Shown here piece after piece: positions 50,882-60,129 of a stretch of DNA of 64,000 nucleotides (within the stretch, counting starts at the first letter, position 1; each line of letters opens with the position of its first letter). The DNA is from Bacteroidales bacterium (lineage in GTDB: Bacteria; Bacteroidota; Bacteroidia; Bacteroidales; ML635J-15). Below the pieces are notes generated by a model. It did no database searches and was not told where the DNA came from. It was given only the letters and a program-made list of their open reading frames with translations. The translations under genes and the position numbers were made by a program. The stretch is taken from contig JAFZLK010000011.1 in NCBI GenBank assembly GCA_017551515.1, positions 25,134 to 89,133 of the forward strand, read 5' to 3'.

Positions 50882-53467
50882 ATGAAACTACTGCATACAA
50901 TATCAGCATCAATGAAATGCATTTTTGCAACAATATTGCTATTGGCATACAGCATACTCGGTTTCTCGCAGGCGGAAATAACAGTCAAATTCTCGGGTCA
51001 ACTAAATGGCACAACCTACCAGCGACTCGACAGCGTAAAAGTCATCGACATAAGCAAAGGTTGGACAGAAACCGTACACTACCCCGATACAATCGCCATA
51101 CTCAGACAAACCAACAACCTTGAAACCATATCATTCGACACAGACGCACTATATCAAAACGCCCCAAACCCATTCGATTGTACCACAACCGCCGAACTTG
51201 CCATATCAAGCCAATCCAATGTAAATATGCAACTTATTGATGTTAACGGCAGGACTCTGACAACCTTCAACGGTCCGCTAAATGCTGGAATACACAAATT
51301 TGAAATTTCTGCAGAAAAACCGCAGACATACCTGCTAAATGCAAAAGTCGGGGCAAAATCATATTCAATAAGAATGATAAATGTTGGAAATGGCTGTGGC
51401 AATACCATTAAATACATCGGTTATTCCGAAAATATAACAGCAAAACTTGAATGCGAAAACCAATTCACACTCGGTGACAATATGTGCTACACTGGATACA
51501 CATTCATAGACGGAAATGTTACAACAAGTGCCTCTATCATTCAGCAACAGAGTACCGACCAAAACCTAACATTGAATTTCAGTTCACAATCGACAACACA
51601 ACTAGCAGTAATTACATATCTCGCTTCATCAGTTGGTCCTACGACTGCAACAATGAGAGGATACCTGCTGAATGGTGAACAAAACACAACTATGGGATTC
51701 CTATACAGCACAGAGGAAGACTACCTGCAATACAATGTAATAGCTACACAAACTTATAATCAAGAATTTTCATTTCGACTTACTGATTTGTCTCCAAATA
51801 CAACCTATTATTACAAGGCTTATGCGACAAACATGACAGGATCAGCGTATGGCGAAATATTGAGTTTCACAACGACATCTGCAGATTCACCATCTTCTCA
51901 GCCCGAAGTAATTACCTGTCCTGCAACATCTGTAGGACCAACTAGCGCAACAATAAACGGACAATTGCTAAGCGGAGGACAAGCTACATTAGGATTTATG
52001 TACGGTACATCTCCATACAACTACAATTTGCAACACAATGTAATAGCCACACAAACATCCAATTATGATTTTTCGTATCAACTTACTGATTTGTCGCCAA
52101 ATACCACATACTACTTCAAAGCTTATGCAACAAACTCCATAGGAACCGACGACGGTGAAATATTAAGTTTCACAACTACACCAACATCATCAGAATACGA
52201 CATAGAAATAAATTTCTCCGGACTTGCCAACAATAATTTCAACACATACGCCAACTATTTCATACCACTCGACAGCATAAGAATAGAAAACCAGACCAGA
52301 AACTGGACAAGAACACTATATTATCCAGACACAACTCTATATGTAAACTTTTCATCAGGCAGACTTATAATCGGTGGCGACATAACATCATCAGACATAA
52401 TAAATTGCACTGGATACACTACTTACAGAAATGTATCATACACAAGCGATTTGCAAACAATAACACCATCAGCAAACATAAATGTAAGCTTGCGGTTCCA
52501 TATCCCCTACTGCGATGACAAGACCGTCGTAATCCAATTGCAAGATTGCGAACCTATTACATACAATGGCACAACATACAATCAAAGTGGCATGTACACC
52601 ATAGGTCAATACCTTACTTATAAAGGTTGCGACAGCACAGTCATTTTGGATGTAAGAATAAGGCAACATCTTTTTAATGAAATTACAGTTTACACATGCG
52701 AAGAAACATATGAATACAACGGGCATACATATACGGAAAGTGGAATTTACCAGCATTCATTTGTAACAGCTCACGGATGCGACAGTTTGGTTTCCCTCGT
52801 GCTGACACTTGGCAATGGATTCAGGGACGAACGCGATGGAAATGTATATTGCACAATAACCTATGGCGACCAAGTATGGATGAAGGAAAACCTCAGATAC
52901 CTGCCACAAGTCCAACCACCCACCAACACATCTGCTGAAGGGATTCGGTACTATGTATATGGATACAATGGAACCGATGTTAACGAAGCAATGGCGACCG
53001 AAAACTACCAAAAATATGGAGCATTGTACAACTATAATGCAGCCATGACTGCCTGTCCCGCTGGATGGCACCTTCCTAGCGATACGGAATGGACTCTGCT
53101 CGAAATATATCTTGAAAACAATGGATATAATTTCAATGAATATGTTGACAACGACAACGACCGTGACACACACAACGTCATTGCCAAATCCATGGCGGCA
53201 ACCAGTGGCTGGACAACTTCTGACGTTACAAATGCTGTAGGATGGCTACAAGCTAAAAACAACTCAAGTGGATTCAACGGCAAACCTGGAGGAGAAAAGT
53301 ACATACAAGGATTCCAAAATATCAACGAAACCGCAATATGGTGGACATCAACTCCTAATACAGGCGACAACTGCTGGGACAGATACCTATTTTTCAGCAG
53401 AGACTTCTGTAACAGGACAAACAATCACAGAAGCATTGGGATGTCAGTCCGCTGTGTACAAGATTAA
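50882..53467 (+). CDS. Repeat surface protein with N-terminal sorting-domain-like module (family member 3)
   Basis: The 861-residue product has a signal peptide (ending LGFSQ), then FSGQLNGTTYQRLDSV and the sorting-domain-like module at about residues 85-165 (QNAPNPFDCTTTAEL, LIDVNGRTL, AGIHKFEI). Two similar fibronectin-III-like domains follow (about 240-330 and 345-430, each with LSPNTTYYYKAYATN), then a second FSGLANNNF...LDSIRI segment resembling the start of the protein. Two CDS repeats and a FISUMP domain come last (YGDQVWMKENLRYLP, CPAGWHLPSDTEWTLL, MSVRCVQD). It has no C-terminal sorting domain. It is probably exported; function unknown. Confidence 0.78.
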   Translation: MKLLHTISASMKCIFATILLLAYSILGFSQAEITVKFSGQLNGTTYQRLDSVKVIDISKGWTETVHYPDTIAILRQTNNLETISFDTDALYQNAPNPFDCTTTAELAISSQSNVNMQLIDVNGRTLTTFNGPLNAGIHKFEISAEKPQTYLLNAKVGAKSYSIRMINVGNGCGNTIKYIGYSENITAKLECENQFTLGDNMCYTGYTFIDGNVTTSASIIQQQSTDQNLTLNFSSQSTTQLAVITYLASSVGPTTATMRGYLLNGEQNTTMGFLYSTEEDYLQYNVIATQTYNQEFSFRLTDLSPNTTYYYKAYATNMTGSAYGEILSFTTTSADSPSSQPEVITCPATSVGPTSATINGQLLSGGQATLGFMYGTSPYNYNLQHNVIATQTSNYDFSYQLTDLSPNTTYYFKAYATNSIGTDDGEILSFTTTPTSSEYDIEINFSGLANNNFNTYANYFIPLDSIRIENQTRNWTRTLYYPDTTLYVNFSSGRLIIGGDITSSDIINCTGYTTYRNVSYTSDLQTITPSANINVSLRFHIPYCDDKTVVIQLQDCEPITYNGTTYNQSGMYTIGQYLTYKGCDSTVILDVRIRQHLFNEITVYTCEETYEYNGHTYTESGIYQHSFVTAHGCDSLVSLVLTLGNGFRDERDGNVYCTITYGDQVWMKENLRYLPQVQPPTNTSAEGIRYYVYGYNGTDVNEAMATENYQKYGALYNYNAAMTACPAGWHLPSDTEWTLLEIYLENNGYNFNEYVDNDNDRDTHNVIAKSMAATSGWTTSDVTNAVGWLQAKNNSSGFNGKPGGEKYIQGFQNINETAIWWTSTPNTGDNCWDRYLFFSRDFCNRTNNHRSIGMSVRCVQD

Positions 53468-53482
53468 AATTCTATCAAACAA

Positions 53483-53881
53483 CTAATATTCCGACTCTAC
53501 TTTATCTGTAATTTCCTGAATGTCTTCATCCGAAATGCAATCACAATCATTAGAAATATCCTCCAACCTTTTTTCCTGTTCCTCTGTAAATACAGTTTCT
53601 TCCGAATAATCGCCAGCCTTCACTCTTTTTATTGTCTCATCCAATGCATCTCTCAAAATAATTTCGTAGGCAGACAATGCAGCCTCCTTGTCACCAGACT
53701 TGCACGCTTTCTCCATAGCATCGATGGCTTCGTCAACTGTTACTGTTATATCTTCCGTCAACAACTCAAAATCTTCCAAAACCTTGTTATTTTCTGATTT
53801 TGATTCAGACTTGCACGCCTCAATTGATATAACTAAAAACAAAGCACACAACAAAATAACACACGTACTACTTTTCTTCAT
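53483..53881 (-). CDS. Small acidic lipoprotein
   Basis: The 132-residue product has a lipoprotein signal with lipobox ISIEAC (Cys about residue 23). The mature part is acidic and mostly helical, with a DAIDAMEKACKSGDKEAALSA segment and CDC near the C-terminus. No domain is recognised. It converges with surface protein 3, leaving only 15 bp between stops. Confidence 0.75.
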   Translation of the reverse strand: MKKSSTCVILLCALFLVISIEACKSESKSENNKVLEDFELLTEDITVTVDEAIDAMEKACKSGDKEAALSAYEIILRDALDETIKRVKAGDYSEETVFTEEQEKRLEDISNDCDCISDEDIQEITDKVESEY

Positions 53882-53990
53882 ATTACATACTTTAAATCGA
53901 ATATTGCAAAGTTAATAAATTCAAATTAATGACAATAAAAAATATCAAAAAAAATTATTTACTCTGATTTTCCATCTTGCAATTAAACAT

Positions 53991-53998
53991 TAACTTTG
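53991..53998 (+). promoter_or_regulatory. Promoter of folD
   Basis: TAACTTTG lies 23 bp before ATG 54022, with TTTT at 53968-53971, 19 bp upstream. Confidence 0.6.
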
Positions 53999-54021
53999 CG
54001 TACTCAAAAAAACAGAAGAAT

Positions 54022-54891
54022 ATGCAAATCATTGACGGAAACAAAATTGCAAAGGAAATAAAGGCTGAAATTGCCGAATCGACAAAGAAACTCATAGAAA
54101 AGACTGGCAAAACGCCAAAACTGACTGCCATTTTAGTTGGACATGATGGTGGTAGTGAATCGTATGTAAGCTTCAAAATGAAGGACTGCCAGGAAGTTGG
54201 ATTCATCTCCGACCTCATCCGCTTCGAAGACGATGTTACCGAAAAGGAACTCCTCGACACCATCGAAAAGTTGAACAACGACAAGAGCGTTACCGGTTTT
54301 ATAGTACAACTTCCGTTGCCTAAGCACATCAACGAGCAGAAAGTTATCGAAGCCATTAATCCCGAAAAAGATGTTGACGGCTTCCATCCGACAAATGTCG
54401 GCAAGATGACCATCGGTTTACCATCGTTCGTATCTGCAACACCTATGGGAATCACCTTGTTGCTCAAGCGTTCGGGCATCGAAACCAGCGGAAAAAATTG
54501 CGTAGTAATTGGTCGTAGCAACATCGTTGGTCGTCCGCTTAGCATACTCATGTCGCAGAAGGACATGAACTGCACGGTGACCGTATGCCACAGCGCAACA
54601 AAGAACATGAAGGAAATCTGCGCAAACGCCGACATTTTGATTTCGGCAATGGGCAAACCAAACTTCGTAACCGCCGACATGGTGAAGGAAGGCGCTGTTG
54701 TTATTGATGTCGGCACCACCCGTATGCCATCCACCGAAACAAAGAGCGGATTCAAACTTACAGGCGATGTCGATTTCAAGAATGTTGCCGACAAGTGCTC
54801 GTACATAACACCAGTTCCCGGTGGCGTTGGTCCAATGACACGACTTTCTCTGCTACTCAACACGCTCAAGGCAGCAGAACAGACATTCTAA
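54022..54891 (+). CDS. folD: Bifunctional methylene-THF dehydrogenase/methenyl-THF cyclohydrolase
   Basis: ATG 54022 gives 289 residues, the usual FolD size. The active-site tyrosine and lysine are in [10 protein letters not shown], followed by [23 protein letters not shown], the NADP-binding [16 protein letters not shown], and [10 protein letters not shown] near the end. It interconverts 5,10-methylene- and 10-formyl-tetrahydrofolate for purine and one-carbon metabolism. A longer frame from 53977 would start upstream of the -7 box and is rejected. The antiporter gene follows 28 bp downstream. Confidence 0.96.
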   Translation: MQIIDGNKIAKEIKAEIAESTKKLIEKTGKTPKLTAILVGHDGGSESYVSFKMKDCQEVGFISDLIRFEDDVTEKELLDTIEKLNNDKSVTGFIVQLPLPKHINEQKVIEAINPEKDVDGFHPTNVGKMTIGLPSFVSATPMGITLLLKRSGIETSGKNCVVIGRSNIVGRPLSILMSQKDMNCTVTVCHSATKNMKEICANADILISAMGKPNFVTADMVKEGAVVIDVGTTRMPSTETKSGFKLTGDVDFKNVADKCSYITPVPGGVGPMTRLSLLLNTLKAAEQTF

Positions 54892-54919
54892 CATACCCAT
54901 TGCCAAACCATAAGCAAGC

Positions 54920-57196
54920 ATGGAAGAAGAACTGCACCTTCTCAACGACCTAGCGCTGATACTAATATCGGCAGGCGTAATGACATTGATATTCAAGAAA
55001 TTGAAGCAACCGCTCGTTCTTGGATACATTGTTGCCGGCTTCCTTGTTGGTCCGCATTTCGACTTCTTCCCCACCGTAATCGAAGAAGCAAGCGTTGCAG
55101 AATGGTCTGAAATCGGTATCATCTTCCTGCTTTTCGCTTTGGGATTGGAATTTAGTTTCAAAAAACTATTTTCAGTCGGAAGTACGGCATTCATAACGGC
55201 AGGCTGTGAAATTCTGCTAACTTTCAGCATTGGTGCGCTTGCCGGTTACCTCATGGGCTGGACGATGATAGAAAGCATTTTCCTCGGCGGTATGCTGTCA
55301 ATGTCATCTACCACAATAGTAATCAAGGCATTCGATGACCTGAAACTAAAAGGAGAAAAGTTTGCCGACATATCTCTGGTCGTGCTGATAATCCAAGATC
55401 TTGTTGCAATTCTTATGCTCGTCTTACTGCCGACAATTGCTACAGGCAAGAATTTCGAAGGTACTGAAATGATTTTCAGCATATTGAAGATGGTTTTCTT
55501 CCTTGTGCTGTGGTTCCTTATCGGCATCTATGTCTTCCCAACTTTCTTCAAACGCTCCAAAAAGCTGATGAATGATGAAACTTTGCTAATCATTTCTGTA
55601 GGACTTTGCTTCGGCATGGTTACATTGGCGACATTCACGGGATTCTCGTCAGCATTCGGAGCATTTATCATGGGTTCTATCCTCGGAGAAACCGTCGAAG
55701 GCGAACATATTGAGCATAATCTTAAGAGCATCAAGGATTTGTTTGGAGCAATATTTTTTGTTTCTGTTGGTATGATGGTTGACCCGAAAATTTTGGCAGA
55801 ATACTGGTTACCGATTCTAATTCTCTCATTAATAACCATTTTCGGCAAGACTTTAGTATCGGCATTTGGCGTAATGATAGCAGGTAAAAACATCAAAACC
55901 GCATTGCAGACAGGTTTCAGCCTTGCACAAGTTGGCGAATTTGCCTTCATTATTGCAGGACTTGGCAACTCGCTCGGAGTGATGGATTCGTATATCTACC
56001 CTGTCATAGTAGCAGTTTCGGTAATAACAACATTCACAACGCCTTACGGAATTCGCCTTGCCTCTCCTATTGCCAATGTAATAGAAAAACGGCTACCACA
56101 GAAAATTAAGGACAAACTGGACAGATATGCACAGCGCCAGAACTCTGTAAACCTCGAAAGCGACTGGAAAAAACTCATCAAATACTATGCTGTCCGAATC
56201 ATCATTTACGGCATAATCCTCACTGCAATATTTCTTGCAGCCGTTAAATGGCTCTATCCGTTCATGAACGACAAGCTCAGCGACCTACACCCTATCCTCA
56301 TAGGAATCATCAACTTCCTTATCACCGTGCTTGTCATGGCACCATTCCTGCGCGGACTTATGGTACAGAAAAAAGATATTCGTCCAACCGTGCTTAAACT
56401 ATGGAACGACAGCCGTTTCAATCGTGGCGGAATCGTGGCATTCACGCTGTTGCGCTATTTCATCGCAACCGGATTCATTACACTTGCACTATTCAAGACA
56501 TTCAACTGGAACGCATGGGTGATAATCCTCATCGCCATTGGTCTTGTAATAATATTGGTACTTTCATCACGCACTCTAAAACGATTCTCACGAATTGAGC
56601 AGCAGTTTATTACAAACCTCAACTCGAAAGCCAACGAAGAAAATGAAAACAAACCTATCCGCAAGGGCTTCAACGAAAATTTCAAGGAACACGACATCGA
56701 ACTTACGCCATACATAGTTCCGACCACATCAGAACTTGTTGGCTTCAAAATCAAGGAACTCAATCTGCGCCAGCGTTTTGGAATAAACATTGTGAAAATC
56801 GACCGTGGCAAACGGCACATTAACCTGCCATCGGGCGACGAACGCATTTTCCCAGGCGACAGAATCCTGACAATCGGTACCGAAAAGCAGAAAAGCAAAT
56901 TCACCGAGTTTATGAAACAACAAGAAATTCTTGATGCTCAATTGATTGAACGACAAGAAGATGACGACAATTCAAATGTTTCGCTCGAATCGTTTGTAAT
57001 TGAAGAAAAGTCGCCTCTGAACAACAAAAGTTTAAAGGATTGTGGCGCAAGGGATTTGGGGTGCATGATTGTCGGCATCGACCGAGGAATGGAATCTATT
57101 ATGAATCCCGACCCATCGTTTGTGTTTGAAACTGACGATGTTGTATGGGTTGTAGGCAACAAGAGCGACATACAGAAGCTGTGCTACCATGAATAG
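54920..57196 (+). CDS. CPA2-family cation:proton antiporter with TrkA-C domains
   Basis: The 758-residue protein has about 12 membrane helices in residues 1-390, with the CPA2 signatures VLGYIVAGFLVGPH, FLLFALGLEFS and LSMSSTTIVIKAF (as in KefB/KefC). Further hydrophobic segments at about 425-550 precede two TrkA-C-like domains at about 595-665 and 680-755 (LNLRQRFGINIVKIDRG; DDVVWVVGNKSDI), but no TrkA-N nucleotide-binding domain was found. It probably exchanges K+ or Na+ for H+ at the inner membrane. Its end overlaps the ABC transporter gene by 8 bp, so the two are co-translated. Confidence 0.87.
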   Translation: MEEELHLLNDLALILISAGVMTLIFKKLKQPLVLGYIVAGFLVGPHFDFFPTVIEEASVAEWSEIGIIFLLFALGLEFSFKKLFSVGSTAFITAGCEILLTFSIGALAGYLMGWTMIESIFLGGMLSMSSTTIVIKAFDDLKLKGEKFADISLVVLIIQDLVAILMLVLLPTIATGKNFEGTEMIFSILKMVFFLVLWFLIGIYVFPTFFKRSKKLMNDETLLIISVGLCFGMVTLATFTGFSSAFGAFIMGSILGETVEGEHIEHNLKSIKDLFGAIFFVSVGMMVDPKILAEYWLPILILSLITIFGKTLVSAFGVMIAGKNIKTALQTGFSLAQVGEFAFIIAGLGNSLGVMDSYIYPVIVAVSVITTFTTPYGIRLASPIANVIEKRLPQKIKDKLDRYAQRQNSVNLESDWKKLIKYYAVRIIIYGIILTAIFLAAVKWLYPFMNDKLSDLHPILIGIINFLITVLVMAPFLRGLMVQKKDIRPTVLKLWNDSRFNRGGIVAFTLLRYFIATGFITLALFKTFNWNAWVIILIAIGLVIILVLSSRTLKRFSRIEQQFITNLNSKANEENENKPIRKGFNENFKEHDIELTPYIVPTTSELVGFKIKELNLRQRFGINIVKIDRGKRHINLPSGDERIFPGDRILTIGTEKQKSKFTEFMKQQEILDAQLIERQEDDDNSNVSLESFVIEEKSPLNNKSLKDCGARDLGCMIVGIDRGMESIMNPDPSFVFETDDVVWVVGNKSDIQKLCYHE

Positions 57197-59798
57197 GGAA
57201 ACTTTGTCATCAATTCTGAAACTGTTTGCAATCTCGGCAAACAAATGCAACAGCGAAGATTCCAATGATATAGTTCTGAAATTCAAGACTTTCCTCAGCA
57301 AAACAATCGAAGACAGATACATCAGCGAATACACAGCCGAATTTGAAAAAGCGCTCGAAGAATACGCATCATTTTCCAACAAACGACTGTCTCTCAATTC
57401 GGTACGACTTATAAAGATTTGCAACGAAACTAGTCGAAACCTTTCGCAAGACGACCGCATACAAGTGCTTTTCTACCTTGAGAAACTACTTTTCCCCGCC
57501 AACGACCAGTCGGAAGAATTTATGCGCCTCGTTGCCGACATTTACGAGATAAATGAAAAAACTCTTGACCTAATCGAGAACTTACATTATGGGAACTCAA
57601 CCGGCAGTCATCCAATCGTATGCAACGAAAAAAGCGTTGGAGAATTTGTCATTCTATCCGAAAATTTAGTTGCAATAAAGTCGTTCGGCGAAATCTCAGT
57701 CAACAATCAGCAAATCGGCAATGAAGAAACCGAACTTATTGGTATAAACTCTGTTGTAAGCACTGCCGACCATAGAAAATACTACCTAAAAGACCTGATT
57801 TCGCTTGCAGAAACAAGCAATAATGACGACAAATTCAGCCTGATTTTCAACGACATCTGCATAAAACGAAAAGGAAAAACTTTCCTTCATCCCCTATCTT
57901 GCGAAATGCACAGCGGAGAACTCGTAGGCGTAATGGGACGAAGCGGCTCGGGAAAAACCACTCTGCTAAAAGCGATTGCAGGTGCTGAAAAATCATATTC
58001 GGGGCAAATATTCAAACGTTCGGGGAATGAAGATTCGCAATTTTCGCGTTCGTATCTGCCACAAGCGAATGCTTTGATTCCGCTTTTCACCGTCAAGGAA
58101 CACTTGGAACAACGACTTGATTTTCTGCAAGAATGCGACAATCGCGATGATAGAATAAAGCAAGCATTGGAAAGTGTTGAACTTGAGGAATTTGCAAATA
58201 ATATTGTTGCAAAATCGGATGGTACAGTTTGGCAAATTTCTGGCGGACAGCAAAAGCGCCTAGGCATAGCAATGGAAATGTTAGCCAATCCCGATGTTTT
58301 TATTCTAGATGAGCCGACAAGCGGACTTTCATCAACCGATTCGCATAAAATTGTCGCCTTGCTACGCAAAATAGCATCCGAGGGAAAAGTCGTGATTGCT
58401 TCAATCCACCAACCCGACTACGAAACCTTCATGATGTTCGACAAGATTCTCATCATCGATGATGACGGATATCCCGTATTTTACGGAACTCCAGCCGAAT
58501 CGGCAGAATATTTCCGCCGTCTTTCAGGCAAAATTGACAAGGAATCGCTAATCGAAACACATTTCAATCCGGGTGTAATCCTAAACATGATAACGGAAAC
58601 CGTTCACAATACGGAAAATCCTACGCCACAACGGATTACCTCGCCCGAAGAATGGTACGCCAAGTTTGCCGAAACCAACAAAAGCATACCATCGCCAAGC
58701 ATAAAAGAAGCAAAACACAGGAAATTGAATCCGCTGAAATCCTTTGCTTCGCAACTGAAATTTTCGTTCCGTTGCGACTTACACAACAAGTTGCGCACCG
58801 CCATGCTCTTCGCAATTCCGCCAGCAATGACTGTCGCCATGTCGCTGATTACAAGGTTTTCGCATTCGGATGACTACGCATATTTCTCCAATCCCAACAT
58901 CCCTGCATGGTTAATGATGATGCTCATAACAGCATTTTTCATCGGATTGGTACTATCCGCACACGAGTTCATTTTCCTGCGACAGTTCCACCGCAACGAG
59001 CATGTCATTGCCGACAAAAGCACCTCGCTCTCATTGGCAAAAATCACAAAATACATTGTCCACTCGGGCATAATTTCCGTCTTGATGACTCTGCCAGCAA
59101 CCGCCATTGAAGGTTGTATCTTCCTGTTTCCAAGCATGTTCGCAACCATCTGGCTACTTACGTTCTGCGGATGCCTAACATCAATGATATTGTCGTTATT
59201 CTTCCGAAGTATTTCAACCGTTTATCTGCTGATACCTATAATAGTAATTCCGCAGATGATTTTCTCGGGCGGACTTGTACAATACGACAATTTCAACAAG
59301 AATTTTGTGAAGGACAACGGCATTCCGCTTTTTGCCGACATTATGCCAATCCGCTGGGCAGACGAAGCCTGCATGACCGAAGCATACCTCGTAAATCCCA
59401 TAGAGCAGGAAATTTTTGATGCAAAAGTATCGCTTTACGAAGTGGCAGAGAAACTTGAAGCAACATCCGACACCGCAGAAGAAGCAGAATTACGCAAGCA
59501 GAAAAACGAAGTACAGACAGAAATAGACCGCAGACTTGAGCGCATACAAAACCCCGACAGCGTTTACAAGCAATTCGGCAACATGTACATATCGAAGATT
59601 GTAACGACATCCAAGTCCAGCATTCCCCCTATTTATTCCACACAACAAAGCGGGAAAACTATATTTCTCTGTGGACACAAAACCTTTGCGGGCATAACTT
59701 TGCGCACTTTTCTCTACAATATCATTGTACTTTTGCTGATGAATTTAGTGCTATGCATAGCAACAATTGGACTGACAAAGTTCACAAAACGACAATAA
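57189..59798 (+). CDS. ABCG-type half transporter with N-terminal helical extension
   Basis: The 869-residue protein has about 215 N-terminal residues that I cannot firmly assign; the first 100 are helical and faintly TerB-like. The ABC domain has Walker A GRSGSGKTT (about residue 252), signature SGGQQKR (about 351) and Walker B VFILDEPTSGL (about 370). Six membrane helices follow from about 540, with a charged, coiled-coil-like loop at about 730-800. ATPase before permease is the ABCG order. The substrate is unknown. It overlaps the antiporter gene by 8 bp, hinting at a joint role in ion or envelope stress. Confidence 0.85.
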   Translation: MNRETLSSILKLFAISANKCNSEDSNDIVLKFKTFLSKTIEDRYISEYTAEFEKALEEYASFSNKRLSLNSVRLIKICNETSRNLSQDDRIQVLFYLEKLLFPANDQSEEFMRLVADIYEINEKTLDLIENLHYGNSTGSHPIVCNEKSVGEFVILSENLVAIKSFGEISVNNQQIGNEETELIGINSVVSTADHRKYYLKDLISLAETSNNDDKFSLIFNDICIKRKGKTFLHPLSCEMHSGELVGVMGRSGSGKTTLLKAIAGAEKSYSGQIFKRSGNEDSQFSRSYLPQANALIPLFTVKEHLEQRLDFLQECDNRDDRIKQALESVELEEFANNIVAKSDGTVWQISGGQQKRLGIAMEMLANPDVFILDEPTSGLSSTDSHKIVALLRKIASEGKVVIASIHQPDYETFMMFDKILIIDDDGYPVFYGTPAESAEYFRRLSGKIDKESLIETHFNPGVILNMITETVHNTENPTPQRITSPEEWYAKFAETNKSIPSPSIKEAKHRKLNPLKSFASQLKFSFRCDLHNKLRTAMLFAIPPAMTVAMSLITRFSHSDDYAYFSNPNIPAWLMMMLITAFFIGLVLSAHEFIFLRQFHRNEHVIADKSTSLSLAKITKYIVHSGIISVLMTLPATAIEGCIFLFPSMFATIWLLTFCGCLTSMILSLFFRSISTVYLLIPIIVIPQMIFSGGLVQYDNFNKNFVKDNGIPLFADIMPIRWADEACMTEAYLVNPIEQEIFDAKVSLYEVAEKLEATSDTAEEAELRKQKNEVQTEIDRRLERIQNPDSVYKQFGNMYISKIVTTSKSSIPPIYSTQQSGKTIFLCGHKTFAGITLRTFLYNIIVLLLMNLVLCIATIGLTKFTKRQ

Positions 59799-59834
59799 AA
59801 ATTTCTATAAACCAATAATAATCAACCCACTAAC

Positions 59835-59895
59835 TATTTTCAATGAAATAAACTTATTTCAAATAAAACTATTTCAAATAAAGTTATTATATTTG
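59835..59895 (+). promoter_or_regulatory. Palindromic repeats and promoter of a decayed ATPase locus
   Basis: TATTTCAAATAAA occurs at 59855-59867 and 59870-59882, 15 bp apart, each a palindrome (TTATTT-C-AAATAA). A degenerate version starts near 59835. TATATTTG at 59888-59895 follows directly. The layout copies those of the two intact ATPase genes, with a different motif. Confidence 0.7.
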
Positions 59896-59902
59896 CAAAA
59901 AA

Positions 59903-60079
59903 GACATTTTTTCATCGACAGAGGTAAAGAAATACAACCTTGGCACATCGGCGAACATTAAAAATCTGCGCAATGCATTGGTGTCCAGGGATATAGTTGA
60001 CTTGATACCTGGCAAGAAAATGGAAATCCAAGACCCGATGTTCGTGCATTGGCTAAAGGGATTGCAGAGACCGATATAA
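59903..60079 (+). pseudogene. Remnant of an AAA ATPase (C-terminal piece of ATPase_2 type)
   Basis: A short frame of 58 codons encodes DIFSSTEVKKYNLGTSANIK then LRNALVSRDIVDLIPGKK and MEIQDPMFVHWLKGLQ, ending at TAA 60077-60079. The KYNLGTSAN...I...KKMEIQDPMF pattern is the winged-helix region that lies after the P-loop domain in ATPase_2-family proteins. There is no start codon, Walker A or Walker B. The promoter lies only a few bases upstream, so an internal deletion removed the N-terminal two thirds. Confidence 0.7.
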
Positions 60080-60129
60080 CCTTCTCAACAAATTACACTC
60101 AGAGACGAAAAATATACTGATTTAATAAT

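Noticed and set aside
53955..54869. 304-residue minus-strand frame
   Set aside because: It is the antisense shadow of folD, whose motifs are complete.
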